Below are positions 1-9,357 of a DNA stretch of 64,000 nt, piece after piece (the first letter of the stretch is position 1; every line of letters begins with the position of its first letter). This DNA comes from Staphylococcus equorum (lineage in GTDB: Bacteria > Bacillota > Bacilli > Staphylococcales > Staphylococcaceae), in NCBI RefSeq assembly GCF_029531845.1, contig NZ_JAMBPV010000006.1:62001-126000 (forward strand), read 5' to 3'. The translations under genes and the position numbers were made by a program. The notes below the pieces were generated by a model. That model saw only the letters and a program-made list of their open reading frames with translations, was not told the origin of the DNA and ran no database searches.

Positions 1-14
1 GTCTGACTCCTTTA

Positions 15-58
15 AAAACAAAAAATCCAACTGAGACATTTAAGACTCAGTTGGATTT
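15..58 (-). terminator. Intrinsic terminator of the HTH regulator gene
   Basis: A 13-bp perfect stem (23-35 with 46-58) encloses a 10-nt loop, and on the minus strand it is followed by a T-rich run interrupted by one G. The regulator's stop codon lies inside the loop, so the terminator overlaps the end of the gene. Confidence 0.85.
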
Positions 59-732
59 AAAAATTGTTGATAATTATTTATTGTAATGTCTTGAGTCTTA
101 ATTGTCTTTTCAAATGAATATGAGATGTCGTGTATATCAATAATAGGAATCTCATTTGTTTTACCCAGACCAATTTCAAAAACGACTGCTTTCCACAAAC
201 CTTTTTCACATAACAATCCGATAAAAATAACATTTTCAGTACCGACATTTGTACCGTTATTGTATTCCATTGCCATAACATTTCTTTCAGTACAATAAAT
301 GAGGACTTCAGAAAATATAGGTGGTAAATTTGTATGTTCTCGATGATCAAATTTAATATAACGATCTAGCTTTTTCAAAGCACGTCGCATTTTTGTATAA
401 GGTAAGTTTAAACACTTTTTAATAATTGCATTAACTTCTTCTTTATAAGGTAACGTTGTGTAAGACTGACTTTCATTAAGCACTAAGAACAAAGCGGATA
501 GTTGATTCTCAGTTAGCTCAATCTCGTAACTATTTGGTGTTTCTTGAAGTTGATAGCCACCTAGTTTACCGTGCTTTGCTAAAATTTTCACACCTTGATC
601 TTCTAAATCTTGAATATCTCTTAAAATCGTTCGTTTTGATACATCTAAATCTTTTGCTAACTCTGAAGCGGTAATTTGTCTATTCTCTTGAATAGCTAGA
701 ACAAGTTTATTTTGTCTTTCGCGTTTATTCAT
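40..732 (-). CDS. DeoR/YafY-type helix-turn-helix transcriptional regulator
   Basis: The first 50 or so residues form a winged helix-turn-helix (SELAKDLDVSKRTILRDI and the following LEDQG wing) typical of HTH_11 regulators. The remaining 180 residues look like a ligand-sensing region, possibly a divergent WYL-type domain (a short EYNNGT and GLWKAVVF stretch), but I cannot name the effector. The ATG at 732 is chosen because GGGAGGTGA sits just upstream; an in-frame TTG at 750 lies inside that ribosome-binding site. The gene is monocistronic, ends in its own terminator and is divergent from the RsaI-like RNA. In S. aureus a regulator-like gene also flanks rsaI, from memory. The target genes are unknown. 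Confidence 0.8.
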   Translation of the reverse strand: MNKRERQNKLVLAIQENRQITASELAKDLDVSKRTILRDIQDLEDQGVKILAKHGKLGGYQLQETPNSYEIELTENQLSALFLVLNESQSYTTLPYKEEVNAIIKKCLNLPYTKMRRALKKLDRYIKFDHREHTNLPPIFSEVLIYCTERNVMAMEYNNGTNVGTENVIFIGLLCEKGLWKAVVFEIGLGKTNEIPIIDIHDISYSFEKTIKTQDITINNYQQFLNPTES

Positions 733-825
733 TAGAAAGTCACCTCCCAAATGATTACATATTACATTTATTATATCATAAAAGTGACAATGACGACATT
801 TAGAAAAACTTTTTTTAAAAAAACA

Positions 826-840
826 AAGAAAACGCTTACA
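826..840 (+). promoter_or_regulatory. Candidate cre (CcpA) site
   Basis: AAGAAAACGCTTACA fits the catabolite-responsive element consensus WTGNAANCGNWNNCW with one mismatch (A for T at position 2). It overlaps the start of the putative -35 of the RsaI-like RNA, a position that would allow CcpA repression. Published S. aureus RsaI is CcpA-repressed, which supports the reading. Confidence 0.7.
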
Positions 841-864
841 TTTACGGAGAACTTATGTTAGTAT
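837..864 (+). promoter_or_regulatory. Putative rsaI promoter
   Basis: TTACAT (837-842), a 16-nt spacer and TAGTAT (859-864) form a plausible sigma-A promoter, predicting a start near 871. The boxes are imperfect, so the exact start is uncertain. Confidence 0.5.
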
Positions 865-870
865 GTAGTT

Positions 871-1030
871 AGTAACAAGGGGGTAGCGAGTAGATGACAA
901 AGGGGTAGGCTATTACATATAGTTTTGTTAACATCTATTTCGTTCACGTTACTAATCAAACATCTTCAATATTTATTACTTACTTTCCTTTCTATTTAAC
1001 CGACTAGCTACGCTGGTCGGTTTTATTTTT
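871..1030 (+). ncRNA. rsaI: RsaI (RsaOG)-like small regulatory RNA
   Basis: This region has no convincing ORF but carries a promoter, a cre-like element and a strong terminator. It contains two G-tracts (AAGGGGGTAGCG near 878 and AAGGGGTAGGC near 900) and a CU-rich stretch just before the terminator. The position, beside an IMPase gene, the LCP gene and formate dehydrogenase, matches what I recall for S. aureus RsaI/RsaOG, a roughly 144-nt sRNA repressed by CcpA that regulates sugar uptake and metabolism by G-track and CU-rich pairing. The 5' end is estimated from the promoter; the RNA would be about 150 nt. The identification rests on context, motif content and regulation, not on an alignment. 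Confidence 0.75.
1000..1030 (+). terminator. Intrinsic terminator of the RsaI-like RNA
   Basis: CCGACTA pairs with TGGTCGG across a 7-nt loop (1000-1020) and is followed by TTTTATTTTT. Confidence 0.9.
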
Positions 1031-1183
1031 ATGCCATAACGTCAATATGTGTGCCAAAATTTTTAATGGTCATGATATATCATATATTTCATTAATATTT
1101 CTATGATAAAATATAATAAATTAAAGATAGTTGATACGTAATAATGAACATAATAATTTATGAATATAAAGAGGTGCCTATAC

Positions 1184-1978
1184 ATGGAAAAAGAACAATT
1201 AATTTATATAGATGATGCTGTGAGAGCTTGGCTTGAGACATTGGATGAAATTATCCCGAAGTTAATCAAAGACATGGTTACGAGTACGAAACAAAATAGG
1301 TTTGATTTAGTTACGAATGTTGATAAATCAATACAACAAAACTTCGAACAATTTTTAAAGCAAAACTTTCTGGAACATCAGTTGTTCGCTGAAGAAAAGT
1401 CGAATGTGGAAGTGCAACCTAAAGAAGGTCATGTATGGGTAATGGACCCAATTGATGGAACGACAAATTTAGTTAAACAACAAGAAGATTATTGTATCAT
1501 TCTAGGTTATTTTATTTATGGTGAACCAGTGCTGTCATATATTTATGACTATCCACATGGTCAACTGTACAAAGCAGCTAAAGGGTACGGTGCATATGTG
1601 AATGGTAAACCATTAGAAAAACCTGAAAATATTGATTTACAAGATGCGATTATTTCATTTAATACTTTAGTTATGAATGATGAAACGATTCATGGTTTAA
1701 ATGATGCTTCATTTAGCCATCGTTTTATCGGATCTTGTGGTTTAGATTCAATCCGTGTAATCAAAGGACAATTCGGTGCGCATGTTAATACAAATCCAAA
1801 ACCTTGGGATATCGCAGCGCAATTCTTGTTTGCCAGTGAACTTGGACTTAAAATGACGACTTTAGATAATACGCCGCTAGACTTCTCTAAAGCAGGCCCA
1901 TTTATTATTAGTAACAATGGTTGTCATGAAAAAGTATTAGGTATACTAAATTCAGGAAAGGGATACAAAATACAATAA
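1184..1978 (+). CDS. Inositol monophosphatase family protein
   Basis: A 264-residue cytosolic Mg2+-dependent phosphatase of the IMPase/SuhB/CysQ superfamily. Metal-binding motif A is visible as DPIDGTTN at about 88-95, motif B as WDIAAQ at about 208-213, and an upstream acidic pair EE is at 70-71. The family hydrolyses phosphomonoesters such as inositol-1-phosphate, NADP or 3'-phosphoadenosine-5'-phosphate; the substrate here cannot be told from sequence. The ATG at 1184 follows GAGGTG; an upstream in-frame ATG at 1160 has no ribosome-binding site. It stands between the RsaI-like RNA and the LCP gene, as its S. aureus counterpart does from memory. Confidence 0.9.
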   Translation: MEKEQLIYIDDAVRAWLETLDEIIPKLIKDMVTSTKQNRFDLVTNVDKSIQQNFEQFLKQNFLEHQLFAEEKSNVEVQPKEGHVWVMDPIDGTTNLVKQQEDYCIILGYFIYGEPVLSYIYDYPHGQLYKAAKGYGAYVNGKPLEKPENIDLQDAIISFNTLVMNDETIHGLNDASFSHRFIGSCGLDSIRVIKGQFGAHVNTNPKPWDIAAQFLFASELGLKMTTLDNTPLDFSKAGPFIISNNGCHEKVLGILNSGKGYKIQ

Positions 1979-2105
1979 AAAATCACTGTATTTATTATTT
2001 ATTATATAAATAATAGGTCTAAAGCACTATGCCAAACCCAACTTATTAATATATAATGTATTACTAAATGAGAGAAATTGAATACAGAAACGGAGAATGA
2101 TAAGA

Positions 2106-3059
2106 GTGAATCGTTCTAAAAAAAATAAAAAAATGGGATTACCAACTAAGTTAATATTGTGGTTCTTTGGTATATTAGTTTTATTAGCTTTATTAGCAGT
2201 TATTTATCTAGGATTTAAAATATTTTCTGTTGGAGGGTCAATTCATAATCCTTTAGATAGAGATAAATCTTCATTAAGAGATAAAGACGTAAATTTAGAT
2301 GACGGTGACCCATTTACTATTGCGTTGTTTGGTGTAGATTCTGATGCCAAAAGAGATGCTGATGGTGGCGGGCAGCGTAGTGATACAGTAATGGTATTAT
2401 CGATTAATCCTCAGAAAAAAACGACAGAAATTGTCAGTATTCCAAGAGATACACAAGCGGAAATAGTAGGTAAAGGTACCACTGAAAAAATCAACCATGC
2501 ATATGCTTATGGGGGGCCTGATATGGCGGTGAAATCGGTAGAGAATTTACTGAATGTACCTATTGATCACTACGCAACGATAGATATGGACGGTATGCAA
2601 GATATGATAGATACTGTCGGTGGTATCAATGTAACGAGCAACGCATCATTCTCATATGATGGATATCAGTTTAGTCAGGGCGTTCAATCCCATATGGATG
2701 GTAAAGAAGCGATGGCATTTCTTAGAAGTCGTAAAGAAGAAGGCGCTGGTGGAGACTTTGGTCGTCAAGAACGTCAACAACTTGTTATCCAAGGCTTAGC
2801 TAATAAACTTACAAGTATCAGTTCAGTCACACATTTTAATTCATTAATGAATCATGTTGAAGATAATGTAAAAACTGATCTTACAGTTGGAGAATTAAAC
2901 AAAATAAGAAGTAATTATAATGACGCGAATGAACAAGTCAATAGACATCAATTAGATGGTCAAGGTGGCATACAAGATGATGGGCTGTACTATTTTATAC
3001 CAAGTGAGAGTTCACTTAGTGAAATTGAAGCAAGCATTAAAGACAATTTAGGAATGTAA
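2106..3059 (+). CDS. LytR-CpsA-Psr (LCP) family cell-wall glycopolymer ligase
   Basis: A 317-residue membrane-anchored enzyme with a short basic cytoplasmic tail, one membrane segment at about 14-38, and an extracellular LCP domain. LCP hallmarks are RSDTVMV at 91-97, SIPRDT at 111-116, KINHAYAYGG at 128-137 and FLRSRK at 205-210, supplying the Asp/Arg residues that bind polyprenyl pyrophosphate and Mg2+. LCP proteins transfer teichoic acid or capsule from undecaprenyl carriers to peptidoglycan. By gene order this resembles S. aureus LcpC rather than MsrR or LcpB. GTG at 2106 is preferred because GGAG lies 10 nt upstream; ATG at 2097 would sit directly against that site. A terminator follows. 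Confidence 0.9.
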   Translation: MNRSKKNKKMGLPTKLILWFFGILVLLALLAVIYLGFKIFSVGGSIHNPLDRDKSSLRDKDVNLDDGDPFTIALFGVDSDAKRDADGGGQRSDTVMVLSINPQKKTTEIVSIPRDTQAEIVGKGTTEKINHAYAYGGPDMAVKSVENLLNVPIDHYATIDMDGMQDMIDTVGGINVTSNASFSYDGYQFSQGVQSHMDGKEAMAFLRSRKEEGAGGDFGRQERQQLVIQGLANKLTSISSVTHFNSLMNHVEDNVKTDLTVGELNKIRSNYNDANEQVNRHQLDGQGGIQDDGLYYFIPSESSLSEIEASIKDNLGM

Positions 3060-3067
3060 TTTAAATG

Positions 3068-3108
3068 AACTATAGATTTTGGCGCATGCTAAGATCTATA
3101 GTTTTTTT
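3068..3108 (+). terminator. Terminator of the LCP gene
   Basis: The 10-bp stem AACTATAGAT/ATCTATAGTT (3068-3077 with 3094-3103) is followed by a T-run. Confidence 0.9.
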
Positions 3109-3243
3109 ATTATTCTAATATAGATATGAAAATATATAGCGAGAACGAATTAAAGATAATTCAAAAATAAGTTTTTATAGATATTAAGTTTTGAGCTATA
3201 AAGTATATCTAATATAATAAAATGTGAAATAAGATGGAAATCC

Positions 3244-3272
3244 TTAACATTTAAACAAAATAGATATACAAT
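3244..3272 (+). promoter_or_regulatory. Promoter of the formate dehydrogenase operon
   Basis: TTAACA (3244-3249), a 17-nt spacer and TACAAT (3267-3272) form a good sigma-A promoter, predicting a start near 3279 and a 5' leader of about 100 nt. Confidence 0.65.
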
Positions 3273-3276
3273 ATAG

Positions 3277-3322
3277 ATAACATTATCTTAAAAAAGTGTG
3301 GGCTTTTTAGATGGAATGTTAT
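3277..3322 (+). other. Hairpin at the start of the fdhA leader
   Basis: ATAACATT (3277-3284) pairs with AATGTTAT (3315-3322), ATCT (3285-3288) with AGAT (3309-3312), and the adjoining A-run and AG with CTTTTT (3303-3308). The hairpin begins at the predicted transcript start. The rest of the gap (3323-3381) shows only the ribosome-binding site. Confidence 0.55.
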
Positions 3323-3381
3323 TCAGCACCTAATAGATATATATAACGCGGGCATCATAAATAATAATAGGGGTGAAGAGA

Positions 3382-6336
3382 ATGCAAGAACATTTGATTG
3401 TCTCATTAGATGGCAAAGATTATCTTGTAGAACCTGGGACGAATTTACTTGAGTTTATCAAATCTCAAGATACATTTATTCCATCAATATGCTATAACGA
3501 ATCGCTAGGTCCAATACAAACGTGTGACACATGTACTGTTGAAATAGACGGTAAAATGGCACGTGCGTGTGGTACAACAATTGATAGACCGATGATTGTT
3601 AATACGCAAAATGATAACGTACAAACAAGCCAAAAAGAAGCTTTAGACAGAATCTTACAAAACCATATGTTGTATTGCACAGTTTGTGATTATAACAATG
3701 GTGACTGTGAAATACATAATACAATGGATCAATGGGGTTTAGAGCATCAAACTTATGAATATAAAGAAAAGCCATATGAAAAAGATTACGGTCCTTTCTA
3801 TCGTTATGATCCAAATCAATGTATTTTATGTGGACGCTGTGTAGAAGTATGTCAAGACGTTCAAGTAAATGAAACACTTACAATTGATTGGGAACGCCAA
3901 CAACCACGAGTGATTTGGGATAATGATACTTCAATCAACGAATCATCGTGTGTAGGTTGTGGTCAATGTGCAACAGTCTGCCCATGTAATGCAATGATGG
4001 AAGTGAACATGGAAGGCAGTGCCGGGTATATGACTGATTTAGAGCCTGGATCATTAGCTGCTATGATTGATTTAACGAAAAAAGCGGAACCAGGTTATGG
4101 TCCATTGTTTGCAGTGTCTGACTCAGAGGCAGCAATGCGTGAAGAACGCATCGAAAAAACTAAGACAGTATGTACATATTGTGGTGTTGGTTGTTCTTTC
4201 GATGTATGGACAAAAGACAGAGAAGTTATAAAAGTTCAACCACAACAAGAATCACCAGCCAATAAAATTGCAACGTGTGTGAAAGGTAAATTCGGTTGGG
4301 ATTATATTGATTCAGAAGAACGTCTTACAAAACCATTAGTTCGTAAAGATGGTCAATTTGAAGAAGTCGAATGGGATGAAGCACTGAAAGTTGTGTCTGA
4401 TAACTTTAATAAAGTTAAAGCATCCCATGGTTCAGATGGTTTAGCGTTTATATCATCTTCAAAAGCAACAAATGAAGAGTCATATCTTATGCAAAAGCTT
4501 GCAAGACAAGTTATTGGTACAAACAACGTAGATAACTGTTCACGTTATTGCCAAGCACCAGCAACAAAAGGTCTATTTAGAACGGTAGGTCATGGTGGTG
4601 ACTCTGGTTCAATAGATGATCTAGAAATTGCAGATATGGTCGTGTTAATTGGTACAAACACTGCAGAAGCACATCCAGTTATTGCTTCGCGTATTAAACG
4701 TGGTCACAAGCTATATAATAATACTTTAAATGTGTTTGATATACGTAAGCATGAAATGGCTGAACGCGCAGATAATTTCTATCAGCCTAAACCAGGCACT
4801 GATTTAGTTTGGTTGTCAGCAGTGACAAAATATATCATCGATAACGATCTTCACGACAAAGCGTTTATCGACGAATGGGTGAATAGCTTTGAAGCGTATC
4901 ATACATCATTAGCTCCATTTACAATGGAGTTTGCTGAAGAAACAACTGGTATTTCTAAAGAAGCCTTAATAGACTTTGCACATCAAGTTGTAGATGCTGA
5001 ATCAGTATCAATCGCATGGGCAATGGGCGTGACCCAACAAGACATTGGTAGTGACACTTCAACAGCGATTTCCAATTTATTATTAGCGACAGGTAATTAC
5101 AGAAGACCAGGCACAGGCGCTTATCCTTTACGTGGTCATAATAACGTACAAGGTTGTAGTGATATGGGGAGTATGCCTGATAAATTCCCAGGATACCAAA
5201 GTGTTACTGATGATGAAATAAGAGCAAAATTCGAACGTGAATATGGAGAAACATTACCAAACAAAGTAGGTAAAGATAACCATCAAATGATGGAAGGTAT
5301 ACATGAAGGTGAAATTGATTCCCTTTATTTATATGGTGAAGATACAGGTATCGTCGACTCTAACATTAATTATGTACAAGCTGCATTAGAAAAAGTTGGC
5401 TTCTTAGTAGTACAAGATGAATTCTTTACATTTACAGCTTCATACGCAGATGTAGTGTTACCAGCAAGCCCATCATTAGAAAAAACAGGCACATTTACAA
5501 ATACAGAGCGTCGTATACAACGTCTATATCAAGCTTTAGAACCTAAAGGCGACTCTAAACCAGACTGGCAAATTATCCAAGCTGTAGCGAAAACATTGGG
5601 TTATGATTGGAACTATACGCATCCAAGTCAAATCATGGATGAAATCGCGAGACTCACACCGTCATATTCAGGGGTGAATTATGATCGTCTAGAAGGATAT
5701 AACAGTTTACAGTGGCCAGTAGCAGAAGATGGTACAGACCAACCAACACTGTTCTTAGAAGGCTTTAATTTTGATGATGGAAAAGCGAATTTCTATCCAT
5801 TAACATTTGATAATTTCTTTAAAGTAAATGAAAAATATGATCTACACGTAAATAACGGTCGTTTATTAGAGCATTTTCATGAAGGTAATATGACTTATAA
5901 AGTGCCAGGACTTCAATACAAAATGCCCAACCCATTTGTTGAAGTGTCTCCTGAATTAGCAGAAGATAGAGGCATTCATGAGGGAGCAGAGATTAAATTG
6001 ATTTCTGACACTGGTGAAGTAGAACTTGTGGCTCATGTTACAGATAGAGTTAAAGGAAAAGAAATCTATATTCCATTAAATAATAATGCTATGGAAAATG
6101 GTGATCAAGGAGCCATTAACTTATTAACAAATAGTGATGTAGACAAAGATACAGATACACCATCATATAAACGTACCAGCTGCCGTATGGAAGTGAAGAC
6201 ACGAAGAGGTAAATCACCACTCAATCCTACGAACTTCCGTGTAAATAAACAACGTCAACCACAATACAGCGTTCGAGTTGAAGACAAATGGAAACGTAAA
6301 GATTATACTTTCCCAGGAAGTCAGGTGGAGAAATAA
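3382..6336 (+). CDS. fdhA: Formate dehydrogenase, molybdopterin catalytic subunit
   Basis: A 984-residue cytoplasmic molybdo-bis-MGD enzyme oxidising formate to CO2. In order: an N-terminal 2Fe-2S domain (C37, C48, C51, C63), a His-Cys3 4Fe-4S site (H95, C99, C102, C109), two ferredoxin 4Fe-4S clusters (C147-C157 and C190-C200), a 4Fe-4S site opening the catalytic domain (C264, C267, C271, C299), the Mo/bis-MGD region and a C-terminal molydopterin-dinucleotide-binding domain. In [10 protein letters not shown] the Mo ligand equivalent to E. coli selenocysteine is probably C390, so this is a cysteine enzyme. No TAT signal is seen. ATG 3382 follows AGGGGTG. The electron acceptor is not encoded nearby. 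FdhD and all Moco genes lie at 28-43 kb. Confidence 0.95.
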   Translation: MQEHLIVSLDGKDYLVEPGTNLLEFIKSQDTFIPSICYNESLGPIQTCDTCTVEIDGKMARACGTTIDRPMIVNTQNDNVQTSQKEALDRILQNHMLYCTVCDYNNGDCEIHNTMDQWGLEHQTYEYKEKPYEKDYGPFYRYDPNQCILCGRCVEVCQDVQVNETLTIDWERQQPRVIWDNDTSINESSCVGCGQCATVCPCNAMMEVNMEGSAGYMTDLEPGSLAAMIDLTKKAEPGYGPLFAVSDSEAAMREERIEKTKTVCTYCGVGCSFDVWTKDREVIKVQPQQESPANKIATCVKGKFGWDYIDSEERLTKPLVRKDGQFEEVEWDEALKVVSDNFNKVKASHGSDGLAFISSSKATNEESYLMQKLARQVIGTNNVDNCSRYCQAPATKGLFRTVGHGGDSGSIDDLEIADMVVLIGTNTAEAHPVIASRIKRGHKLYNNTLNVFDIRKHEMAERADNFYQPKPGTDLVWLSAVTKYIIDNDLHDKAFIDEWVNSFEAYHTSLAPFTMEFAEETTGISKEALIDFAHQVVDAESVSIAWAMGVTQQDIGSDTSTAISNLLLATGNYRRPGTGAYPLRGHNNVQGCSDMGSMPDKFPGYQSVTDDEIRAKFEREYGETLPNKVGKDNHQMMEGIHEGEIDSLYLYGEDTGIVDSNINYVQAALEKVGFLVVQDEFFTFTASYADVVLPASPSLEKTGTFTNTERRIQRLYQALEPKGDSKPDWQIIQAVAKTLGYDWNYTHPSQIMDEIARLTPSYSGVNYDRLEGYNSLQWPVAEDGTDQPTLFLEGFNFDDGKANFYPLTFDNFFKVNEKYDLHVNNGRLLEHFHEGNMTYKVPGLQYKMPNPFVEVSPELAEDRGIHEGAEIKLISDTGEVELVAHVTDRVKGKEIYIPLNNNAMENGDQGAINLLTNSDVDKDTDTPSYKRTSCRMEVKTRRGKSPLNPTNFRVNKQRQPQYSVRVEDKWKRKDYTFPGSQVEK

Positions 6337-6800
6337 TGGCTGAAAGAATAACGAATATTAAACGTATGCAAAAAACTGAAGCAGAGATTAAAGAGGAAAA
6401 TTTAGCTGAAGTGACCGATGCAATTGTAGCAAACAAAGATAGCATTTTAAAAGCAATCAATATCATTAGCACTTTAGATGATGCTAAATTGCTAGATGCT
6501 ATGTCAGGTGCGATTAAAAGTAGAGGTGTTATAGCCAATAAATTCTCTGTTGAATTAAATAAAGAACAATATTCAGGTTTGATATCAAATATGGCTTCAC
6601 TTGTATTTTTATTAGGCGATTTAGATGTAAATGATTTATCCGAGATGTTAAATAAAGTAAACAAAGGTTTACGTGTCGCAAATCAGGCCAATCCAAATCA
6701 AAAAACATCGATTACTGGTTTGATGGGCATGTTGAAAGACGATGAAATGAATCGTAGTCTGACATATATGATGAATATGCTTAGAGGAATGTCAAGATAA
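6336..6800 (+). CDS. DUF1641 protein, partner of formate dehydrogenase
   Basis: A 154-residue, mostly helical soluble protein of the DUF1641 family, whose members sit beside fdhA-type genes across Firmicutes (B. subtilis YrhD next to YrhE, from memory). Its start codon overlaps the fdhA stop by one base, so the two are translationally coupled. It has a conserved Gly/Leu-rich middle and no cysteines or membrane segments. The role is unproven; an accessory or small subunit of the dehydrogenase is the natural guess. A strong terminator follows. Confidence 0.85.
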   Translation: MAERITNIKRMQKTEAEIKEENLAEVTDAIVANKDSILKAINIISTLDDAKLLDAMSGAIKSRGVIANKFSVELNKEQYSGLISNMASLVFLLGDLDVNDLSEMLNKVNKGLRVANQANPNQKTSITGLMGMLKDDEMNRSLTYMMNMLRGMSR

Positions 6801-6826
6801 ATACTTACAAATAAATATATAGTTAG

Positions 6827-6888
6827 AATAAAAGTTAGCATCTATTTTAAGTTTAGACTTAATTGGATGCTAACTTTTATTGTTTTTA
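6827..6888. terminator. Terminator after the fdh operon
   Basis: A 15-bp stem (6827-6841 with 6867-6881) around a 25-nt loop is followed by TGTTTTT on the plus strand. Confidence 0.85.
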
Positions 6889-6987
6889 AAATGACTTATT
6901 GAATCAATGCTAAATATGATACAATTTCTATTATTAGAATTAAATTTTACATACTTATTAAGGGTGAGGAGTGGAAGGTTTATCAAC

Positions 6988-7227
6988 GTGAAAATGATTA
7001 AAATCATGGCGATTATCTCAAATGTATTTCTAGTTTTAGGAGTTATATTTTTAATAATGATGAATATGATTATGGGTATTACAATGTTCGCTGTTTCATT
7101 AGTAATCAGTTTAATGATATTCAATATGTTATTTAGAGATAAGAAAGGTATGAGGATAGCGCTTAACATTTCGTTTGTAATTGTCTTAATTGCTATTATT
7201 ATTACTTATGTTACATTAACTAAATAA
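6988..7227 (+). CDS. Small hydrophobic membrane protein
   Basis: A protein of about 79 residues with three predicted membrane segments and short basic connections (RDKKGMR near the middle). GTG 6988 is preferred because GGAAGG lies upstream at a suitable distance; ATG 6994 is an alternative, and the upstream ATG at 6907 has no ribosome-binding site and falls almost on the fdh terminator. It precedes the glucosaminidase gene by 25 nt and is probably co-transcribed with it. I recognise no family; a similar small membrane ORF exists at this place in S. aureus, from memory. Confidence 0.7.
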   Translation: MKMIKIMAIISNVFLVLGVIFLIMMNMIMGITMFAVSLVISLMIFNMLFRDKKGMRIALNISFVIVLIAIIITYVTLTK

Positions 7228-7252
7228 GTGTAAGCTAGGGAGTTATCAAATA

Positions 7253-8029
7253 ATGAATGAAATTATAAAGAAAAGATTAACATTATTTATCATGCTTATT
7301 ATCATCGTTATATTTGCGATTTTATTAATTATAAACGAGACACATCTATTTGATGATAAAAAGACACATTCTTTTGATGAAGCGGTTGATAAGCAACTTG
7401 GTGAAGGCACTTTAAATATGACTGAAAAAAATGGTCAATTTGTTGAGGCTTCTAAAGTCGATGTTAAAAAAGCTATGGATGTAAATAGTGACAAAGATAA
7501 TTTGAATCATATGGATATTTCTGAAAAAGTGTCAATGTCAGAAAAAGAAGTAAATGATATTTTAAAAGATAAAGGCATATTGAAAAATAAAGGTGAGGCC
7601 TTTTTAAAAGCACAAGATGAATATGAAGTTAATGTGCTATACCTTGTGAGTCATGCGCTTGTTGAAACAGGAAATGGTAAATCTGAATTGGCTAAAGGCA
7701 TAGAAGATGATGGCAAAAATTATTATAATTTTTATGGTATAGGTGCATTTGATGAAAATGCAATACACACAGGTAGCAGTTTTGCTAAAAAACAATCTTG
7801 GACTTCACCAGAAAGAGCAATTATGGGCGGAGCTAAATTTGTAAGAGGTAATTACTTTAAAAATGAACAATTATCATTATACCAAATGCGCTGGAATCCA
7901 AAATCACCTGGAGAACACCAATATGCCAGTGATGTAGAGTGGGATGAAAACATCGCTACTTTTATGAAGATTTATTATGATAAACTAGGTATAAAGAAAG
8001 GTCATATTGATAAGGATTATTATTTATAA
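7253..8029 (+). CDS. Membrane-anchored GH73 glucosaminidase
   Basis: A 258-residue protein with one N-terminal signal-anchor (about 9-27), a polar linker to about 110 and a GH73/Bax-type N-acetylglucosaminidase domain. The likely catalytic glutamate is E138 in SHALVETGNG, followed by the conserved NYYNFYGIGA at about 155-164. Such enzymes cut the GlcNAc-MurNAc glycan of peptidoglycan from outside the membrane. There is no SH3b, LysM or GW repeat, so it should act at the membrane face, like the short staphylococcal Sag-type glucosaminidases. ATG 7253 follows GGGAG. A terminator follows at 8056. Confidence 0.85.
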   Translation: MNEIIKKRLTLFIMLIIIVIFAILLIINETHLFDDKKTHSFDEAVDKQLGEGTLNMTEKNGQFVEASKVDVKKAMDVNSDKDNLNHMDISEKVSMSEKEVNDILKDKGILKNKGEAFLKAQDEYEVNVLYLVSHALVETGNGKSELAKGIEDDGKNYYNFYGIGAFDENAIHTGSSFAKKQSWTSPERAIMGGAKFVRGNYFKNEQLSLYQMRWNPKSPGEHQYASDVEWDENIATFMKIYYDKLGIKKGHIDKDYYL

Positions 8030-8055
8030 AAATTAAGTTATAATATATTTATGAC

Positions 8056-8103
8056 AAAAGATAACAGGGTGTTTTCATGATACGTTTGTTATCTTTTTTT
8101 GTG
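8056..8103 (+). terminator. Terminator of the glucosaminidase gene
   Basis: AAAAGATAACA (8056-8066) pairs with TGTTATCTTTT (8087-8097) and is followed by further T residues. Confidence 0.85.
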
Positions 8104-8211
8104 TGATGAGTAATTGACAATACTTAAGCTAATATCAATGAGATTATAAATATATAGTTTTACAAATGTTTTAATATTGAATAGACTAGGAAAATTTGGA
8201 GTGAATTGAAA

Positions 8212-9336
8212 ATGAAAATAGCTATAGTTGGCGCAGGTATTGGTGGATTAACAACTGCAGCATTATTAATTGAACAAGGACATGATGTCAAAGTATTTGA
8301 AAAAAATAATGAAGTAGCTGAAATAGGTGCTGGTATCGGCATCGGTGGTAACGTTATTGAAAAATTAGGCAATCATGATTTAGCGAAAGGCATTAAAAAC
8401 GTAGGGCAAATCGTCGATACGATGGAAGTGCGAGATGACAAAAATAACGTGCTATCTAAAGTGAAGTTGAAAAAAAATACGGTAAACTTAACAATGTCTC
8501 GCCAAGATTTAATCGACGTTATTCAATCTTATGTGCAAGATTCAACAATCTATACAAATCATTTTGTGACTCATATTGAAAATGGCGATTTAAAAGTGAC
8601 TTTACATTTTGATAAACAACAGCAAGAAGCATTTGACTTATGTATCGGTGCAGATGGCGTACATTCCAAAATAAGAAATACGGTTGAGCCTAATAGTAAA
8701 CCTGAATATCAAGGTTATACAGTTTTTAGAGGATTAGTAGAAGACGTAGATATTAAAGATGCTCAAATTGCTAAAGAGTATTGGTCATCGAAAGGTAGAG
8801 TAGGGGTTGTACCTTTATTAAACAACCAAGCCTATTGGTTTATTTCCATTAACGCGAAAGAAAAAGATAGTAAAATGAAAGCCTATGGTAAACCTCATTT
8901 ACAAGCTAGATTTAACCGTTTTCCAAATGAAGTAAGAACGTTATTAGATAAACAAAGCGAAACAGATATTTTATTACATGATATTTATGATTTAAAACCA
9001 CTAAAAACATTTGTTTACCAACGTGCTATTTTACTAGGTGATGCAGCGCATGCAACGACTCCAAATATGGGACAAGGTGCAGGTCAAGCAATGGAAGACG
9101 CAATTGTCTTAGCAAATTGTCTTCAGTCATATTCGTTTGATGAGGCGTTACAACGTTATGATAAATTACGTGTACAGCATACTAAAAAAGTAATTAAACG
9201 ATCTAGAAAAATAGGTAAGCTCGCACAACGTAGTAATAAACTTGTGGTATCTATAAGAAATGGTATTGCAAAAGCCTTGCCTAATAAGTTAGTTACGAAC
9301 CAAACTAAGTTTTTATATAAATCCAAAAGTAAATAA
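8212..9336 (+). CDS. FAD-dependent monooxygenase (UbiH/salicylate hydroxylase type)
   Basis: A 374-residue class A flavoprotein. The N-terminal Rossmann motif is GAGIGG at 7-12, the NAD(P)H/FAD DG motif is GADGVHSKIR at about 146-155, and the third FAD motif is GDAAHATTPNMGQGAG near 277. The family hydroxylates aromatic or polyketide-like substrates with NAD(P)H and oxygen; nothing nearby identifies the substrate. ATG 8212 is 10 nt after GGAG. The gene is monocistronic, with a terminator shared with the convergent hydroxyacid dehydrogenase gene. A lone FAD monooxygenase at this site also occurs in S. aureus, from memory. Confidence 0.85.
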   Translation: MKIAIVGAGIGGLTTAALLIEQGHDVKVFEKNNEVAEIGAGIGIGGNVIEKLGNHDLAKGIKNVGQIVDTMEVRDDKNNVLSKVKLKKNTVNLTMSRQDLIDVIQSYVQDSTIYTNHFVTHIENGDLKVTLHFDKQQQEAFDLCIGADGVHSKIRNTVEPNSKPEYQGYTVFRGLVEDVDIKDAQIAKEYWSSKGRVGVVPLLNNQAYWFISINAKEKDSKMKAYGKPHLQARFNRFPNEVRTLLDKQSETDILLHDIYDLKPLKTFVYQRAILLGDAAHATTPNMGQGAGQAMEDAIVLANCLQSYSFDEALQRYDKLRVQHTKKVIKRSRKIGKLAQRSNKLVVSIRNGIAKALPNKLVTNQTKFLYKSKSK

Positions 9337-9357
9337 AATTGGAATATTTTAAATAAT

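Noticed and set aside
3323..3381. Moco riboswitch before fdhA
   Set aside because: Only one simple hairpin is visible and none of the multi-stem Moco RNA features is evident.
8206..9336. FAD monooxygenase as part of a biosynthetic cluster
   Set aside because: It is monocistronic between two terminators and its neighbours are unrelated housekeeping genes.
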